Below are positions 40,232 through 51,188 of a stretch of DNA of 64,000 nucleotides, piece after piece. The DNA lies in NCBI RefSeq assembly GCF_017302275.1, contig NZ_JAFLDR010000002.1, positions 1-64,000 on the forward strand. The letters are read 5' to 3'. Each line of letters begins with the position of its first letter. The stretch's first letter is position 1. This stretch comes from Sulfuritalea sp. (GTDB lineage: Bacteria > Pseudomonadota > Gammaproteobacteria > Burkholderiales > Rhodocyclaceae). The translations under genes were made by a program, and so were the position numbers. Under the pieces are notes generated by a model. That model was not told the DNA's origin and did not search any database. It saw only the letters and a list, made by a program, of their open reading frames with translations.

Positions 40232-41941
40232 TTACAATTCCTCAGCCAGGATCATTTCCGACAGGCCCTTGCCGGCCGCAACCATCGGATACACGTTTGC
40301 CGTCTGATCGGTGAGGAAATCCATGAAGACCAGATCGTTCTTGTGTCTGGTAAAGGCTTCGCGTAGTGCCGGCTCCACGTCGGCAGGTCGCTCGATCTTC
40401 ATTCCCACATGTCCGTATGACTCGGCCAACTTGACGAAATCCGGCAGCGCATCGACATAGGATTCCGCATAGCGATTGCCATGAAACATTTGCTGCCATT
40501 GACGCACCATGCCGAGGTAGCGATTGTTCAGGTTGATGATCTTGATCGGTAGTCGGAATTGCTTGGCCGTCGACAATTCCTGGATGTTCATCTGGATCGA
40601 GGCCTCACCGGTGACACACGCCACCGTGGCCTTGGGGTTCGCAAAACGGACGCCCATCGCATACGGCAGACCGACGCCCATGGTTCCCAGACCGCCCGAG
40701 TTGATCCAGCGTCTCGGCTTGTCGAATTTGTAGTATTGCGCAGCCCACATTTGATGCTGGCCAACATCTGACGTAACGAATGCGTCGCCGCCAGTAACCT
40801 CATAGAGCTTCTCGACGACATACTGGGGCATTATGATTTCCTTGCCCTGTTTGTACTTCAAGGACTTCTTGCTGCGCCACTCGTCGATCTGCTTCCACCA
40901 TGTCGCCAATGCCTTGGCGTCGGGAACACCCGCTGATGCCTCAAGCAATTTTTGCAATTCGTCCAGCACATCGGGAAGATTGCCAACTATTGGAACGTCC
41001 ACCCTGACGCGTTTCGAGATCGAGGACGGATCGATGTCGATATGGATGATCTTTCGCGCGACCTCGCCAAAATGGGCGGGATTGCCGATCACCCGATCGT
41101 CGAAGCGAGCACCGACCGCTATCAGAACATCGCAGTTCTGCATGGCCATGTTCGCTTCATAGGTCCCATGCATTCCAAGCATTCCGAGCGACTGCTTGTC
41201 AGTGGCCGGGTATCCACCGAGTCCCATCAGGGTATTGGTTACCGGATACCCGAGGGAACGGGCAAATTTCACCAAACGATCGGCGGCATCGGAAAGAATC
41301 ACCCCGCCGCCCGCATAAATCATCGGGCGCTTTGCGTCCAGCAGCATCTGGACCGCCTTCTTGATCTGCCCACCGTGTCCTTTTACTACCGGATTGTACG
41401 AGCGCATGGAGATCATCTTCGGATATTCGAATTCGCACTTCTGATTCGTGACATCCTTTGGAATATCCACCAGCACGGGTCCAGGACGCCCTGTCTTGGC
41501 AATGTAAAAGGCCTTCTTCAGCGTAACCGCCAAATCCCGTACATCCTTGACCAGGAAATTGTGCTTTACGCAGGGCCGCGTGATACCCACCGTGTCGCAT
41601 TCCTGAAATGCATCCTGACCGATGTAGGCCGTCGGGACCTGCCCGCTGATGATCACCATCGGCACTGAGTCCATGTGCGCTGTGGCAATGCCTGTTACGG
41701 CATTGGTCACGCCTGGTCCCGACGTCACCAGACAGACACCTATCTTGTTGGACGAACGCGAGTAGGCATCGGCCGCATGCACGGCAGCCTGCTCATGCCT
41801 GACAAGGACGTGCTTGAACTTGTCCTGCTTGAACAATTCGTCATAAATGAAAAGAACTGAGCCGCCGGGATAGCCGAATACGTATTCGACTTTTTCCTCT
41901 TGCAAGCACCTGATAACAATTTCCGCGCCAGTTAGTTGCAT
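40232..41941 (-). CDS. ilvB: Acetolactate synthase large (catalytic) subunit
   Basis: The 569-residue ThDP- and FAD-dependent enzyme makes acetolactate from pyruvate. The catalytic Glu lies in VLVRHEQAAVHAADAYSR, the quality residues of the active channel in GYPGGSVLFIYDEL, and the ThDP/Mg site in the GEASIQMNIQEL segment with downstream NN. A promoter lies upstream at 41979-42007. No leader peptide with runs of branched-chain codons is evident in the 165-base leader region. Confidence 0.96.
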   Translation of the reverse strand: MQLTGAEIVIRCLQEEKVEYVFGYPGGSVLFIYDELFKQDKFKHVLVRHEQAAVHAADAYSRSSNKIGVCLVTSGPGVTNAVTGIATAHMDSVPMVIISGQVPTAYIGQDAFQECDTVGITRPCVKHNFLVKDVRDLAVTLKKAFYIAKTGRPGPVLVDIPKDVTNQKCEFEYPKMISMRSYNPVVKGHGGQIKKAVQMLLDAKRPMIYAGGGVILSDAADRLVKFARSLGYPVTNTLMGLGGYPATDKQSLGMLGMHGTYEANMAMQNCDVLIAVGARFDDRVIGNPAHFGEVARKIIHIDIDPSSISKRVRVDVPIVGNLPDVLDELQKLLEASAGVPDAKALATWWKQIDEWRSKKSLKYKQGKEIIMPQYVVEKLYEVTGGDAFVTSDVGQHQMWAAQYYKFDKPRRWINSGGLGTMGVGLPYAMGVRFANPKATVACVTGEASIQMNIQELSTAKQFRLPIKIINLNNRYLGMVRQWQQMFHGNRYAESYVDALPDFVKLAESYGHVGMKIERPADVEPALREAFTRHKNDLVFMDFLTDQTANVYPMVAAGKGLSEMILAEEL

Positions 41942-41978
41942 CGATTACACCTGTTACACTTTTTAAGTGAAACATATA

Positions 41979-42007
41979 ACCATACTGACTCGTTCGCGAA
42001 TGGTCAA
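41979..42007 (-). promoter_or_regulatory. Sigma-70 promoter of ilvBHC
   Basis: On the minus strand TTGACC (42007-42002) and TATGGT (41984-41979) are separated by 17 bases, 38 bases before the ilvB start. Confidence 0.55.
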
Positions 42008-42105
42008 GATTTATGTCGCCAATTTCCGTTCAGGGAATGACATTCTTAGCAGCTATAGTGCGACATTGGCGTCTATAAACTGAATGCAAGCTTCAGGAGA
42101 AGCTT

Positions 42106-42669
42106 CTGGGTTCCCGAACTGAGCTATCGGACTTCCTCGCCGGAGTGGAACGACGTGCCTTCAAACAGGCAATGTTTGCGATTCGCAACGAGGAAACGGC
42201 GCTGGACATCGTTCAGGACGCGATGATGCGCCTTGCAGAAAAGTACGGTGATCGGCCTGCTGTCGAATGGCCCATGCTGTTTCAGAGAATTTTGCAGAAC
42301 GCCATCCGCGATTGCTACAGGCGCACAAAGGTAAGGTCCTTATGGACAACGCTGCTATCTTCGCTGTCCTCCGGTGAGGAAGATGAAGCGGATCCACTCG
42401 AAACTTTTGCCACTGACAAGGAGTCAGATGGGCTTCGGGGTCCCGAGAGAGAGTTCGAGCGGACGCAACTCCTTGGAACTATTGAAAAAGAGATAGCAAG
42501 ACTACCGACACGTCAACGTGAAGCCTTTCTGATGCGTTATTGGGAAGAAATGGATATTGCCGAAACCGCTGCGGCCATGGGATGCACCGAAGGTAGCGTG
42601 AAAACGCATTGTTCGCGTGCAACTCATACTTTGGCCGCCGCGCTCAAGGCAAAGGGTATTGAGCTATGA
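42106..42669 (+). CDS. ECF-type RNA polymerase sigma factor, likely CTG start
   Basis: The protein is about 187 residues from a CTG at 42106, or 174 from a GTG at 42145. Sigma region 2 is LDIVQDAMMRLAEKYGDRP with LFQRILQNAIRDCYRR; region 4 is LPTRQREAFLMRYWEEMDIAETAAAMG and GSVKTHCSRA. The upstream in-frame residues (GSRTELSDFLAG) match the conserved start of this betaproteobacterial family, and AGGAG lies six bases before the CTG; the GTG has no such site. No ATG exists before the in-frame stop at 42076. It heads a cluster with DUF3619, DUF3106 and RDD genes. Confidence 0.88.
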   Translation: MGSRTELSDFLAGVERRAFKQAMFAIRNEETALDIVQDAMMRLAEKYGDRPAVEWPMLFQRILQNAIRDCYRRTKVRSLWTTLLSSLSSGEEDEADPLETFATDKESDGLRGPEREFERTQLLGTIEKEIARLPTRQREAFLMRYWEEMDIAETAAAMGCTEGSVKTHCSRATHTLAAALKAKGIEL

Positions 42670-43052
42670 ATCAGGATGCAGAATTCGGTTACAAGACCAG
42701 ACAAGTCCTTAACAAGGGTGTGGACTCCTTGGATAGGAAGGTTGCAGTTCGCCTTCAGGAAGCGCGCCAGAAGGCATTGAACATGCAGCGAGCGCCTGTT
42801 CGCGGTCTGCGTATGGCAGGCATTGGGCACAGCCTTGAACTGGTGGTCTTCTCCTACGCCAGGAATTTGCTCGCCGTCATGGCTTTGGTAATCGGCGCTA
42901 CAGGAACGTATTACTGGAATGCTTTCGAACAAGCGAGGGAATACGAGGAAATCGACAGCGCCCTTCTTGCTGACGAACTTCCACCGTCCGCCTATCTTGA
43001 CCGAGGCTTCCACGCATGGCTCGAACACGCCGCGGACTCGCCCTCGCAGTAG
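42666..43052 (+). CDS. DUF3619 family protein, likely membrane partner of the sigma factor
   Basis: The 128-residue protein has an N-terminal helical part (FGYKTRQVLNKGVDSLD and LQEARQKAL), one membrane helix (about residues 66-86, LLAVMALVIGATGTYYW) and a short acidic tail with LLADELPPSAYLDRGF. This is the DUF3619 arrangement. It overlaps the sigma gene by ATGA, and the position suggests an anti-sigma-like role, which is not proven for the family. Confidence 0.82.
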   Translation: MNQDAEFGYKTRQVLNKGVDSLDRKVAVRLQEARQKALNMQRAPVRGLRMAGIGHSLELVVFSYARNLLAVMALVIGATGTYYWNAFEQAREYEEIDSALLADELPPSAYLDRGFHAWLEHAADSPSQ

Positions 43053-43540
43053 CGCTCTGGCTGGTTGCCCCGATCGGCAACGCAGCCATCGTACCTCCGC
43101 TGTCACAGCCATCATGGAGTGAGTTGAACGCGGAGCAGAAGCGTACGCTCGCACCGCTTGCTGGCGAGTGGGACAAGATGGAGGGATTCCGGCGAAAAAA
43201 ATGGCTGGGGATTGCACAGCGCTACCAAACGCTCAGCCCCGACGAACAAACCCGAATGCAGCGCCGGATGACGACATGGGCAAAGCTCACGCCCGATGAG
43301 CGCAAGCTCGCTCGCGACCAGTTCAAGTCTTTGCAGAAGGCGCCTCCCGAAAAGAAGGAGGCGGTGAAGCTGAAATGGCAGGAATACAAGGAGCTTCCTG
43401 AAGGCGAGAAAGCCCGCCTGAAAACAGAGGCGGTGAGCAGACCGACTCCGCGCCCTGCCCCGTCCAAGACGGCAACCGCCCCCGTCATTGCGCCCGAAGC
43501 TGGCAGACAGGCCATTGGCGCTCCATCGACGACGCCATAG
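43016..43540 (+). CDS. DUF3106 family exported protein
   Basis: The 174-residue protein has an Arg-rich signal peptide (residues 1-23, cleavage near GNAA). The DUF3106 helical repeats follow: WSELNAEQKRTLAPLAGEWD, QRYQTLSPDEQTRMQ and WAKLTPDERKLARDQFK. The C-terminus is Pro/Ala-rich. It overlaps the DUF3619 gene by 37 bases in another frame. The function is unknown; resemblance to CpxP/Spy-like helical periplasmic proteins is suggestive only. Confidence 0.82.
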   Translation: MARTRRGLALAVALWLVAPIGNAAIVPPLSQPSWSELNAEQKRTLAPLAGEWDKMEGFRRKKWLGIAQRYQTLSPDEQTRMQRRMTTWAKLTPDERKLARDQFKSLQKAPPEKKEAVKLKWQEYKELPEGEKARLKTEAVSRPTPRPAPSKTATAPVIAPEAGRQAIGAPSTTP

Positions 43541-43554
43541 AGATCTCCTGTTCC

Positions 43555-43986
43555 ATGGTGTCAGACTCTGAATACGCCTCCCCCGGACTCACTCGACGCA
43601 TCGCCAGCATGGCTTACGAGAGCCTGCTCCTGCTCGGAGTGCTTTCCGTCGGGTTCATGTTGCCGCAACTCGTATTGGGAATTGGATTCAACCTGCTGCT
43701 GCCGGGCTGGGCCCTCCTAGGAAACGTGTTTGTCGTGGTCGGATGCTATTTCCTCTGGTACTGGCATCACGGTGGACAAACCCTAGCCATGCAAACCTGG
43801 AGGATCGGGATTTCTACTCCGAGCGGAGCCCAACCAAGCCTTCCCCGTCTGGCCTTGCGCTACGCACTGAGTTGGCCGAGCCTGATTTACTTCGGCGTGG
43901 GAATCCTGTGGGCGCTGGTTGACCGGGATCGGCAATTTCTTCACGACCGACTAGCCGGCACACGGCTGATATTCAAGCGGCGCTAG
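43555..43986 (+). CDS. RDD family membrane protein
   Basis: The 143-residue protein has three membrane helices and an RDD-type pattern: Arg near the start (LTRRIASMAYESLLLLG), HHGGQTLAMQTWRIGI in the middle and DRDRQFLHDRLAGTRL at the end. The function is unknown, although some RDD proteins act as ion antiporters. It is the last gene of the sigma cluster, convergent with lptG with only six bases between. Confidence 0.88.
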   Translation: MVSDSEYASPGLTRRIASMAYESLLLLGVLSVGFMLPQLVLGIGFNLLLPGWALLGNVFVVVGCYFLWYWHHGGQTLAMQTWRIGISTPSGAQPSLPRLALRYALSWPSLIYFGVGILWALVDRDRQFLHDRLAGTRLIFKRR

Positions 43987-43992
43987 TGCGGC

Positions 43993-45078
43993 TCAGCGCC
44001 GCTCAACCCACCAAAGCAGTCCAGCCGCGGTCACCAGAAATATTACGCTTGGAGTAATAGCGGAAAAGAACGGCGGCCAACTGTTGATTACGCCAAGGCT
44101 CGAAAATAGCCCATTGAGCATATGAAAGCCGATGCCGAGCATGATGCCGGCAAATACTCTAATGCTGACTGCGCCCATACGATCCTGCATGTAGGCGAAC
44201 GGCAGAGCCAGAACCATCATCACTATCGTTGCCAGGGGATAGATCAGCTTCTTCCATATCGCGATGTCGTAGCGATCGGTTTTTTGCTGATTTCCGCTCA
44301 AATGCCGGATGTACAGGTAGAGATTCACCAGGGACATCCTCTCTGGTACAACCATAAGCACTGCCAGTAGGTCAGGATTGAGTGCCGACTTCCATGTCAG
44401 TTCGCGGTACTTTTCGACATGGGCAGCATCGCCGGCAAACACTGTCCGCACGACGTCATCAAGCAGCCAGGTGCCATCCTTGACGTAGCGGCCGCCGTCG
44501 GCATGACTGATTGAGCGCAGTTGGAACCGATCGTCGAATTCGAAGACACGAACGTGCTGCAACGTTGTATCGGGTCGTACCTCCCGCACATTGACGAATG
44601 AGCGTTCGTCTCGAACCCACAATCCCGACCGAAACTCCTGCGCCACCAGCGCGCCCATTGCTTTCAGCCTCAGCTGCTGTGCCGCACGTTCCGAGGGCGG
44701 GGCGACCAGTTCACCGACCAGCAGGGTCAGCGCCGAAAACACAATGCCGATCTTGGCTAGAGCAACCAGGAAATCGCGGGTCGAAAGTCCGGCCGCACGC
44801 AGCACCGTAATCTCGGAGTGGCGCGCCAGTACCGTCAGCGCATACAAGGTGCCAATCAGCACTCCAATCGGAAACAGTTCGTATAGCCTTCCTGGCAAGG
44901 TAAGGACCACGTAACCCAAAGCATGCTGAATCTGGTAGCCGCCTTTGCCTATGCTTTCAAGCTGGTGGATCAGATCAAAAAACGCGAACAGCATCAGAAA
45001 GGCAAGCAGCACGAGGCCGGTCGTCGCATAGATCTCGCGCGCCAGGTGCCGTTCATAAACTTTCAGTTTCAGCGCCAA
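43993..45078 (-). CDS. lptG: LPS export ABC transporter permease LptG
   Basis: LptG (361 residues) is part of the LptB2FG machine that extracts lipopolysaccharide from the inner membrane. It has six membrane helices flanking a periplasmic beta-jellyroll domain. It begins with KVYERHLAREIYATTGLVLL. The start chosen is a TTG at 45078, because GGAGG lies five bases upstream and the length then matches the family; the open frame extends without support to 45162. It overlaps the lptF end by ten bases. Confidence 0.92.
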   Translation of the reverse strand: MALKLKVYERHLAREIYATTGLVLLAFLMLFAFFDLIHQLESIGKGGYQIQHALGYVVLTLPGRLYELFPIGVLIGTLYALTVLARHSEITVLRAAGLSTRDFLVALAKIGIVFSALTLLVGELVAPPSERAAQQLRLKAMGALVAQEFRSGLWVRDERSFVNVREVRPDTTLQHVRVFEFDDRFQLRSISHADGGRYVKDGTWLLDDVVRTVFAGDAAHVEKYRELTWKSALNPDLLAVLMVVPERMSLVNLYLYIRHLSGNQQKTDRYDIAIWKKLIYPLATIVMMVLALPFAYMQDRMGAVSIRVFAGIMLGIGFHMLNGLFSSLGVINSWPPFFSAITPSVIFLVTAAGLLWWVERR

Positions 45079-46151
45079 CGCAGCCTCCCCCACGCAAGCG
45101 GATTCTGGCGACGATAAAAAAGAATGACAAGCAGAGCAAACATCCCGATATGGACCGCCCATACACCGATCTCGAAACGCAGTTTGCCTTGCGCAACCCA
45201 GGCCTGGCTTACGCTTAGCAGGTTGCTGTAGATCATGTAGGCAAGTAGCGCAAAAATGAGGTTGTTGGCGCGTCCCGCGCGTGGATTGACGAACGCCAGA
45301 GGTATTGCAAGCACGGCCAGGTTTAACGCCGCAAGCGGCAACCCGATGCGCCAGAGCAACTCGGCCAGATTGGCCGGTTGCTGGTCACGCAACAATTCCC
45401 ATAGCGGTTTGGTACGGGGAGAATCCTCGAAACCCCGGGCCTCCTTGGTCTCGATCCGAACAAAGTATCGATCGAATTCCATTACCCGATACTCCGCCGT
45501 TCCCGCTGTGCCTTCATAACGACGGCCACGATCAAGAACCAGAAATCTGTCGCCGTTGCCCATCGTCTCAGTATGGCCTTGTGCAGTTGCCATGACACCT
45601 AGTCGGCCATGCTGGATCGAACTGATGAACACGTTCTTTACTCTTCCATCTTCGCCGGCCACGCTTTCCACGAAAAATACGCGATCGGCCGAACTGGATT
45701 CATTGAATGCCCCGGGCGACACCCGCGCCACGTCGTCCCGCTGATTCATGGTCTGGCGATAGGTTTCGCTTTTCCAGTTTGCCCAAGGCGCAAGCAGCAG
45801 GGAAAGTAGAGCGATCACCACCACTGGCGGTCCCGAGAACTTCAGAACGGGAACGACCCAGGACGTCAGGGGGATGCCCGATGCCAGCCAAACAACCATT
45901 TCCGAATCGCGATACCAGCGCGACAAGGTCATGAGCACGGCAATGAAGACCGTCAGGGACAGAAGCACCGGCAAATAGCTGATTGCCCGAAAGCCAAGCA
46001 ATGCAATTACAGCTTCTGACGCCAGTTTGCCGCCCGCAGCATCACCCAGCAGGCGGATCAACTGGGTCGTCATCAGGATCGCGAATAGTGCGACGAAGAC
46101 TCCCGCAGCCGTGTGGGTAAACTCGCGGATCGCGGCACGCTGAAAAATCAT
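45069..46151 (-). CDS. lptF: LPS export ABC transporter permease LptF
   Basis: LptF (360 residues) is the partner permease of LptG. It starts MIFQRAAIREFTHTAAGVFVAL and has the same layout of three helices, periplasmic domain (about 130-260) and three helices. It is divergent from pepA across 121 bases, the usual arrangement in proteobacteria. Confidence 0.95.
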   Translation of the reverse strand: MIFQRAAIREFTHTAAGVFVALFAILMTTQLIRLLGDAAGGKLASEAVIALLGFRAISYLPVLLSLTVFIAVLMTLSRWYRDSEMVVWLASGIPLTSWVVPVLKFSGPPVVVIALLSLLLAPWANWKSETYRQTMNQRDDVARVSPGAFNESSSADRVFFVESVAGEDGRVKNVFISSIQHGRLGVMATAQGHTETMGNGDRFLVLDRGRRYEGTAGTAEYRVMEFDRYFVRIETKEARGFEDSPRTKPLWELLRDQQPANLAELLWRIGLPLAALNLAVLAIPLAFVNPRAGRANNLIFALLAYMIYSNLLSVSQAWVAQGKLRFEIGVWAVHIGMFALLVILFYRRQNPLAWGRLRWR

Positions 46152-46272
46152 CGTTTAGCGGAACGTCCGCTTTGACATTTGGAGAAAACTTGAGGAATAA
46201 TGACCAACAGCAACGAAATCGCCCGAAACATGATGCTTTCGTGGATTTCCAGCCGCCGGAAAGGAGTATGTT

Positions 46273-47796
46273 TTGGAATTTAGCATAAAAAGCGGAAGCC
46301 CGGAAAAGCAGCGCAGCGCCTGTGTCGTGGTCGGCGTTTTCGAGACGCGAAAGCTTTCTGCGGCGGCCGAAACAATCGACAAGGCCTCCCTGCAATTTCT
46401 AAGCGATATCCTCCGTCGCGGCGACATGGAAGGCAAAGCTGGAACCAGCCTCTTGCTCCATGGTGTTTCCGGCATCGAAGCGGACCGGGTCCTCTTGATT
46501 GGACTGGGCAAGGAAAAGGAATTCCGTGAAAAGGAATATCGTACCGCGGTAGCGACTGCAGTCCGTCAGCTCAATGAAACCGGCGGCTTCGATGGCACCG
46601 TGTTCCTGACGGAACTAGCCGTCAGGAAACGTGACGTGTCCTGGAAGATCCGGCAAGCCGCGCTGGTGGCGCAGGAGGCCCTGTATCGATTCGACCGACT
46701 CAAGTCGAAAAAGGAGGCGGTACGCCGTCCATTGCGCAAATTGACTTTCTTCGTCGCACGCCGCAACGAACTCGCCGCCGCCGAACTGGCGCTCGCACAA
46801 GGTCTGGCGATGGGTGCCGGCGTTGAACTTGCGAAAGACCTCGGCAATCTTCCAGGCAATATCTGTACGCCTGGCTATCTCGCCGACCAGGCTCGGCAAC
46901 TCGCAAAACTGCATGGATTGGGCGTCGACATTCTTGACCGCGCCGACATGGAGAAGCTGGGCATGAACACCCTGCTTTCGGTGGCACGGGGATCGCACGA
47001 GCCACCGAAATTCATCGTCCTGCGCCACTCCGGAGGCCCGAGCGGCGCGAAGCCGGTGGTTCTTGTCGGCAAGGGCATCACGTTCGATTCCGGCGGCATT
47101 TCGCTCAAGCCCGGCGCCGATATGGATGAAATGAAATACGACATGTGCGGCGCCGCCAGCGTGCTGGGAACCCTCAAGTCGATAGCAATGTTGGAACTTC
47201 CGCTAAACGTCGTCGGCGTGATTCCTTCGACGGAGAACATGCCGGGTGGTGCGGCGACGAAACCGGGCGATGTAATCACCTCGATGTCGGGTCAGACAGT
47301 GGAGATACTCAACACCGATGCCGAGGGACGACTGATACTTTGCGACGCGCTGACTTATGTCGAGCGCTTCGAACCGCAATGCGTGGTGGATATCGCGACG
47401 CTGACCGGAGCCTGCGTGATTGCACTGGGCCACGTCGCGACGGGATTGCTGGCCAACAACGAAGCCTTGGCGAAGGAATTGCTGGATGCGGGCCAGGAGG
47501 CCTACGACAGGGCTTGGCAGATGCCACTTTGGGACGACTACCAGGAACAGTTGAAGAGCAATTTCGCCGACATGGCGAATATCGGCGGACGACCGGCCGG
47601 GACAATTACGGCGGCGTGCTTCCTCGCGCGATTCACGGAGAAATATCAATGGGCGCACCTCGACATCGCCGGCACCGCCTGGCGCTCCGGCAAGGATAAG
47701 GGTGCCACCGGGCGACCGGTTCCCCTGCTTAGCCAATTCCTTATCGACCGTGCCGGCACCGTGGAGGCGACAGGTCGCAAGCGCGGAAGGAAATGA
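46273..47796 (+). CDS. pepA: Cytosol aminopeptidase (leucyl aminopeptidase)
   Basis: The 507-residue M17 metallopeptidase removes N-terminal residues from peptides. The signature [10 protein letters not shown] and the metal and catalytic sites [17 protein letters not shown] (Lys, Asp) are present. The start is a TTG at 46273 with AAGGAG six bases before it; the nearby ATG at 46268 opens only a six-codon frame. It overlaps holC by ATGA. Confidence 0.95.
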   Translation: MEFSIKSGSPEKQRSACVVVGVFETRKLSAAAETIDKASLQFLSDILRRGDMEGKAGTSLLLHGVSGIEADRVLLIGLGKEKEFREKEYRTAVATAVRQLNETGGFDGTVFLTELAVRKRDVSWKIRQAALVAQEALYRFDRLKSKKEAVRRPLRKLTFFVARRNELAAAELALAQGLAMGAGVELAKDLGNLPGNICTPGYLADQARQLAKLHGLGVDILDRADMEKLGMNTLLSVARGSHEPPKFIVLRHSGGPSGAKPVVLVGKGITFDSGGISLKPGADMDEMKYDMCGAASVLGTLKSIAMLELPLNVVGVIPSTENMPGGAATKPGDVITSMSGQTVEILNTDAEGRLILCDALTYVERFEPQCVVDIATLTGACVIALGHVATGLLANNEALAKELLDAGQEAYDRAWQMPLWDDYQEQLKSNFADMANIGGRPAGTITAACFLARFTEKYQWAHLDIAGTAWRSGKDKGATGRPVPLLSQFLIDRAGTVEATGRKRGRK

Positions 47797-48230
47797 CGAA
47801 CGTCGCTTTCTTTCATGGCGCTAACGACCGCCTGCAGGCCGCCGCGGACTGGTTGGTCCAGACCGCACATGAAAGTCGGTCGGTGGTGGTGTATGTACCA
47901 TCCGGGGCGGATTGCCAACGACTGGATCGCCTGCTATGGACGGTCCCGGCGACAGGCTTCGTCGCCCACTGCATGGCTGATGATCGCCTGGCAGGCGAGA
48001 CGCCGATTGTCCTTGCGTCCGCGCTGGAGAACCCCGCGCATGACGATTGCCTGTTGAATCTTTCGGATGAAATTCCGCCCGGATTCAGTCGCTTCCAGCA
48101 ACTTGTCGAAATTGTCAGCGTAGATGATCGAGACCGCCTGCCCGGTCGGGAGCGCTTCCGCTTCTATCGCGAACGCGGCTATCCCCTGAGCAACGACGAC
48201 ATATCGAAGGGCTTCGAGTCAAATGGCTGA
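47793..48230 (+). CDS. holC: DNA polymerase III chi subunit
   Basis: The 145-residue HolC protein has the family start [12 protein letters not shown] and [21 protein letters not shown]. It links the clamp loader to SSB. It follows pepA with a four-base overlap, and its last eight bases overlap the next gene; valS, often next in gammaproteobacteria, is absent. Confidence 0.9.
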   Translation: MTNVAFFHGANDRLQAAADWLVQTAHESRSVVVYVPSGADCQRLDRLLWTVPATGFVAHCMADDRLAGETPIVLASALENPAHDDCLLNLSDEIPPGFSRFQQLVEIVSVDDRDRLPGRERFRFYRERGYPLSNDDISKGFESNG

Positions 48231-48612
48231 CGACGACACCAGCGAGATCCTGCTCAAGGCCGATGCGCTGATCCGACGTTCCCGCACCTATGTCGCCGGC
48301 TTGCCTGCGGCGCGAGATCCGGTGACACCGCCGGAAGACGACTTGCCAGTACTAACGGAAATCGTCACCGAGCTCGACGTCGCTCTGGCCACGGCGCCTC
48401 CGCACATGCAGCAGCACCTAGACGCGCTGCGCGAAGAGTTGTCGCTCTGGCTTGAACAGGAATTGCCACACGCCGTGTTGAAGGTAACCGACGGACTCGC
48501 GGACCAGTTGATGGGCGAACTGACTCATCAGGCAGAAATGAATCTGCTGCCGAGACTCATGGCCCGCCTTGATGGCTCGGCCGACAAGCCCGACACGACG
48601 CCGGCGGACTAA
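48223..48612 (+). CDS. Conserved hypothetical protein downstream of holC
   Basis: The 129-residue acidic protein is mostly helical (LLKADALIRRSRTYVAG, LTEIVTELDVALATAP, LREELSLWLEQELPHAVLK) with a disordered Asp-rich end. It has no signal peptide or membrane helix. It is known from this position in other betaproteobacteria, without function. It overlaps holC by eight bases and ends against the convergent GST gene. Confidence 0.7.
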   Translation: MADDDTSEILLKADALIRRSRTYVAGLPAARDPVTPPEDDLPVLTEIVTELDVALATAPPHMQQHLDALREELSLWLEQELPHAVLKVTDGLADQLMGELTHQAEMNLLPRLMARLDGSADKPDTTPAD

Positions 48613-49217
48613 GCCGGCGGGATGGTGTCTGCGAACGCCTGGCGCTGCATCAGCTTCTCGTAATATGCGGAGAGCTTGGGATGCTGACGCGCCCAAGGTA
48701 TGTCACCTAGCCGGAACGACACGTAGCCGAGCGCGCAACCGACAGCGACATCCGCCAGAGACAGTCCATTGCCGTGGCACCATGACTGGTCTCCCAAATC
48801 GTCGGCCATGACCTTCAACGCCAGGCTAACCTTGCCTCGTTGACGTTCGGTCCACGAGGGGCTGCGCTCGCCATCGGGGCGTTTTTCCTCCAGAAACGCC
48901 GAAACGGCTGCATCCAGCACACCATCCGCAAGCGCCTCCCATCGCTTGACGCTAATCCGCTCACGGCCCGAAGCGGGAATCAGGCGATTGTTGGGTGCCA
49001 CCGTATCCAGGTACTCGGCAATGACGCGAGAATCATATAGGGTACTGTCGTCGTCCAGGACGAGAACCGGCACCTTCCCAAGTGGATTGAGCGTGCCGAC
49101 CCGGTTGTCACCCGCCCAGGGGTTATCGAGAACAAGGTCGTAGTCGATTTTCTTCTCCGCCAGCACGACACGGATCTTGCGGACGTAGGGACTGGTAAGC
49201 GAACCGATCAGTTTCAT
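48609..49217 (-). CDS. Glutathione S-transferase family protein
   Basis: The 202-residue protein has an N-terminal thioredoxin-like domain (MKLIGSLTSPYVRKIRVVL, with NPLGKVPVLVLDDDSTLYDSRVI as the glutathione site) and a C-terminal helical domain (SLADVAVGCALGYV). The candidate catalytic residue is Ser in SLTSPY. The ATG at 49217 fits the family; the frame from a TTG at 49232 adds five residues. The substrate is unknown. Confidence 0.9.
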   Translation of the reverse strand: MKLIGSLTSPYVRKIRVVLAEKKIDYDLVLDNPWAGDNRVGTLNPLGKVPVLVLDDDSTLYDSRVIAEYLDTVAPNNRLIPASGRERISVKRWEALADGVLDAAVSAFLEEKRPDGERSPSWTERQRGKVSLALKVMADDLGDQSWCHGNGLSLADVAVGCALGYVSFRLGDIPWARQHPKLSAYYEKLMQRQAFADTIPPA

Positions 49218-49314
49218 TGGGTCAAATCGCAAAGTTTTGGGGCGAGGAAACTATAACACGGGGGCCCGATGCCGCAAGGATTACGAAGCCGGCGCGGCCA
49301 AACCCCCATGCTAA

Positions 49315-50730
<1,416 letters not shown>

Positions 50731-50731
50731 G

Positions 50732-51061
50732 ATGGCCTTCGCTGACAACCTGAAGCAACTGCCGCGCATTTCCCATCTGGCGGCGATCCAACTGCTTGAC
50801 GGCAATTCCACGGTGGTCGCTACCATCGAAAACAAGCCGGGACAGGCCGGCTCTTTGGCTATCTACAACCACCTGGGTCAAATCTACGGCGCGATCACCG
50901 CCGAGGCCGCCCGCAAGGGGCTCGACCTTTACGCCGAGCACACCGAGGACGCCCGCCAGAACCCCGGCAAGCATCCCAACATCGACCGCCTGCTGGCATT
51001 GACAGCGGGCGAAGGTGGTTTGCTGCGCGTCAAGCACCTGTTCGCCACGACGATCGAGTAG
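50732..51061 (+). CDS. DUF2322 family protein
   Basis: The 109-residue protein (MAFADNLKQLPRISHLAAIQ, IENKPGQAGSLAIYNHL, AEHTEDARQNPGKHPNIDRL) matches the DUF2322 family of unknown function. It starts one base after purB and is probably cotranscribed. It has no signal peptide or membrane helix. Confidence 0.85.
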   Translation: MAFADNLKQLPRISHLAAIQLLDGNSTVVATIENKPGQAGSLAIYNHLGQIYGAITAEAARKGLDLYAEHTEDARQNPGKHPNIDRLLALTAGEGGLLRVKHLFATTIE

Positions 51062-51188
51062 GCCTTGCCCCTGCTGGCCGCGGGGCTGCGCCGCGGATCG
51101 GCAGATGTATGGAATAGTCGGCGGCGGTCGACCGTGTATCCCATGCCGGATCCTGCTGGCCGTTCCTTGGACAGAAAAGGAGTACTGG

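Noticed and set aside
41942-42105. A leucine/valine attenuator leader before ilvB
   Set aside because: No short frame with runs of branched-chain codons and no terminator-type hairpin is present there.
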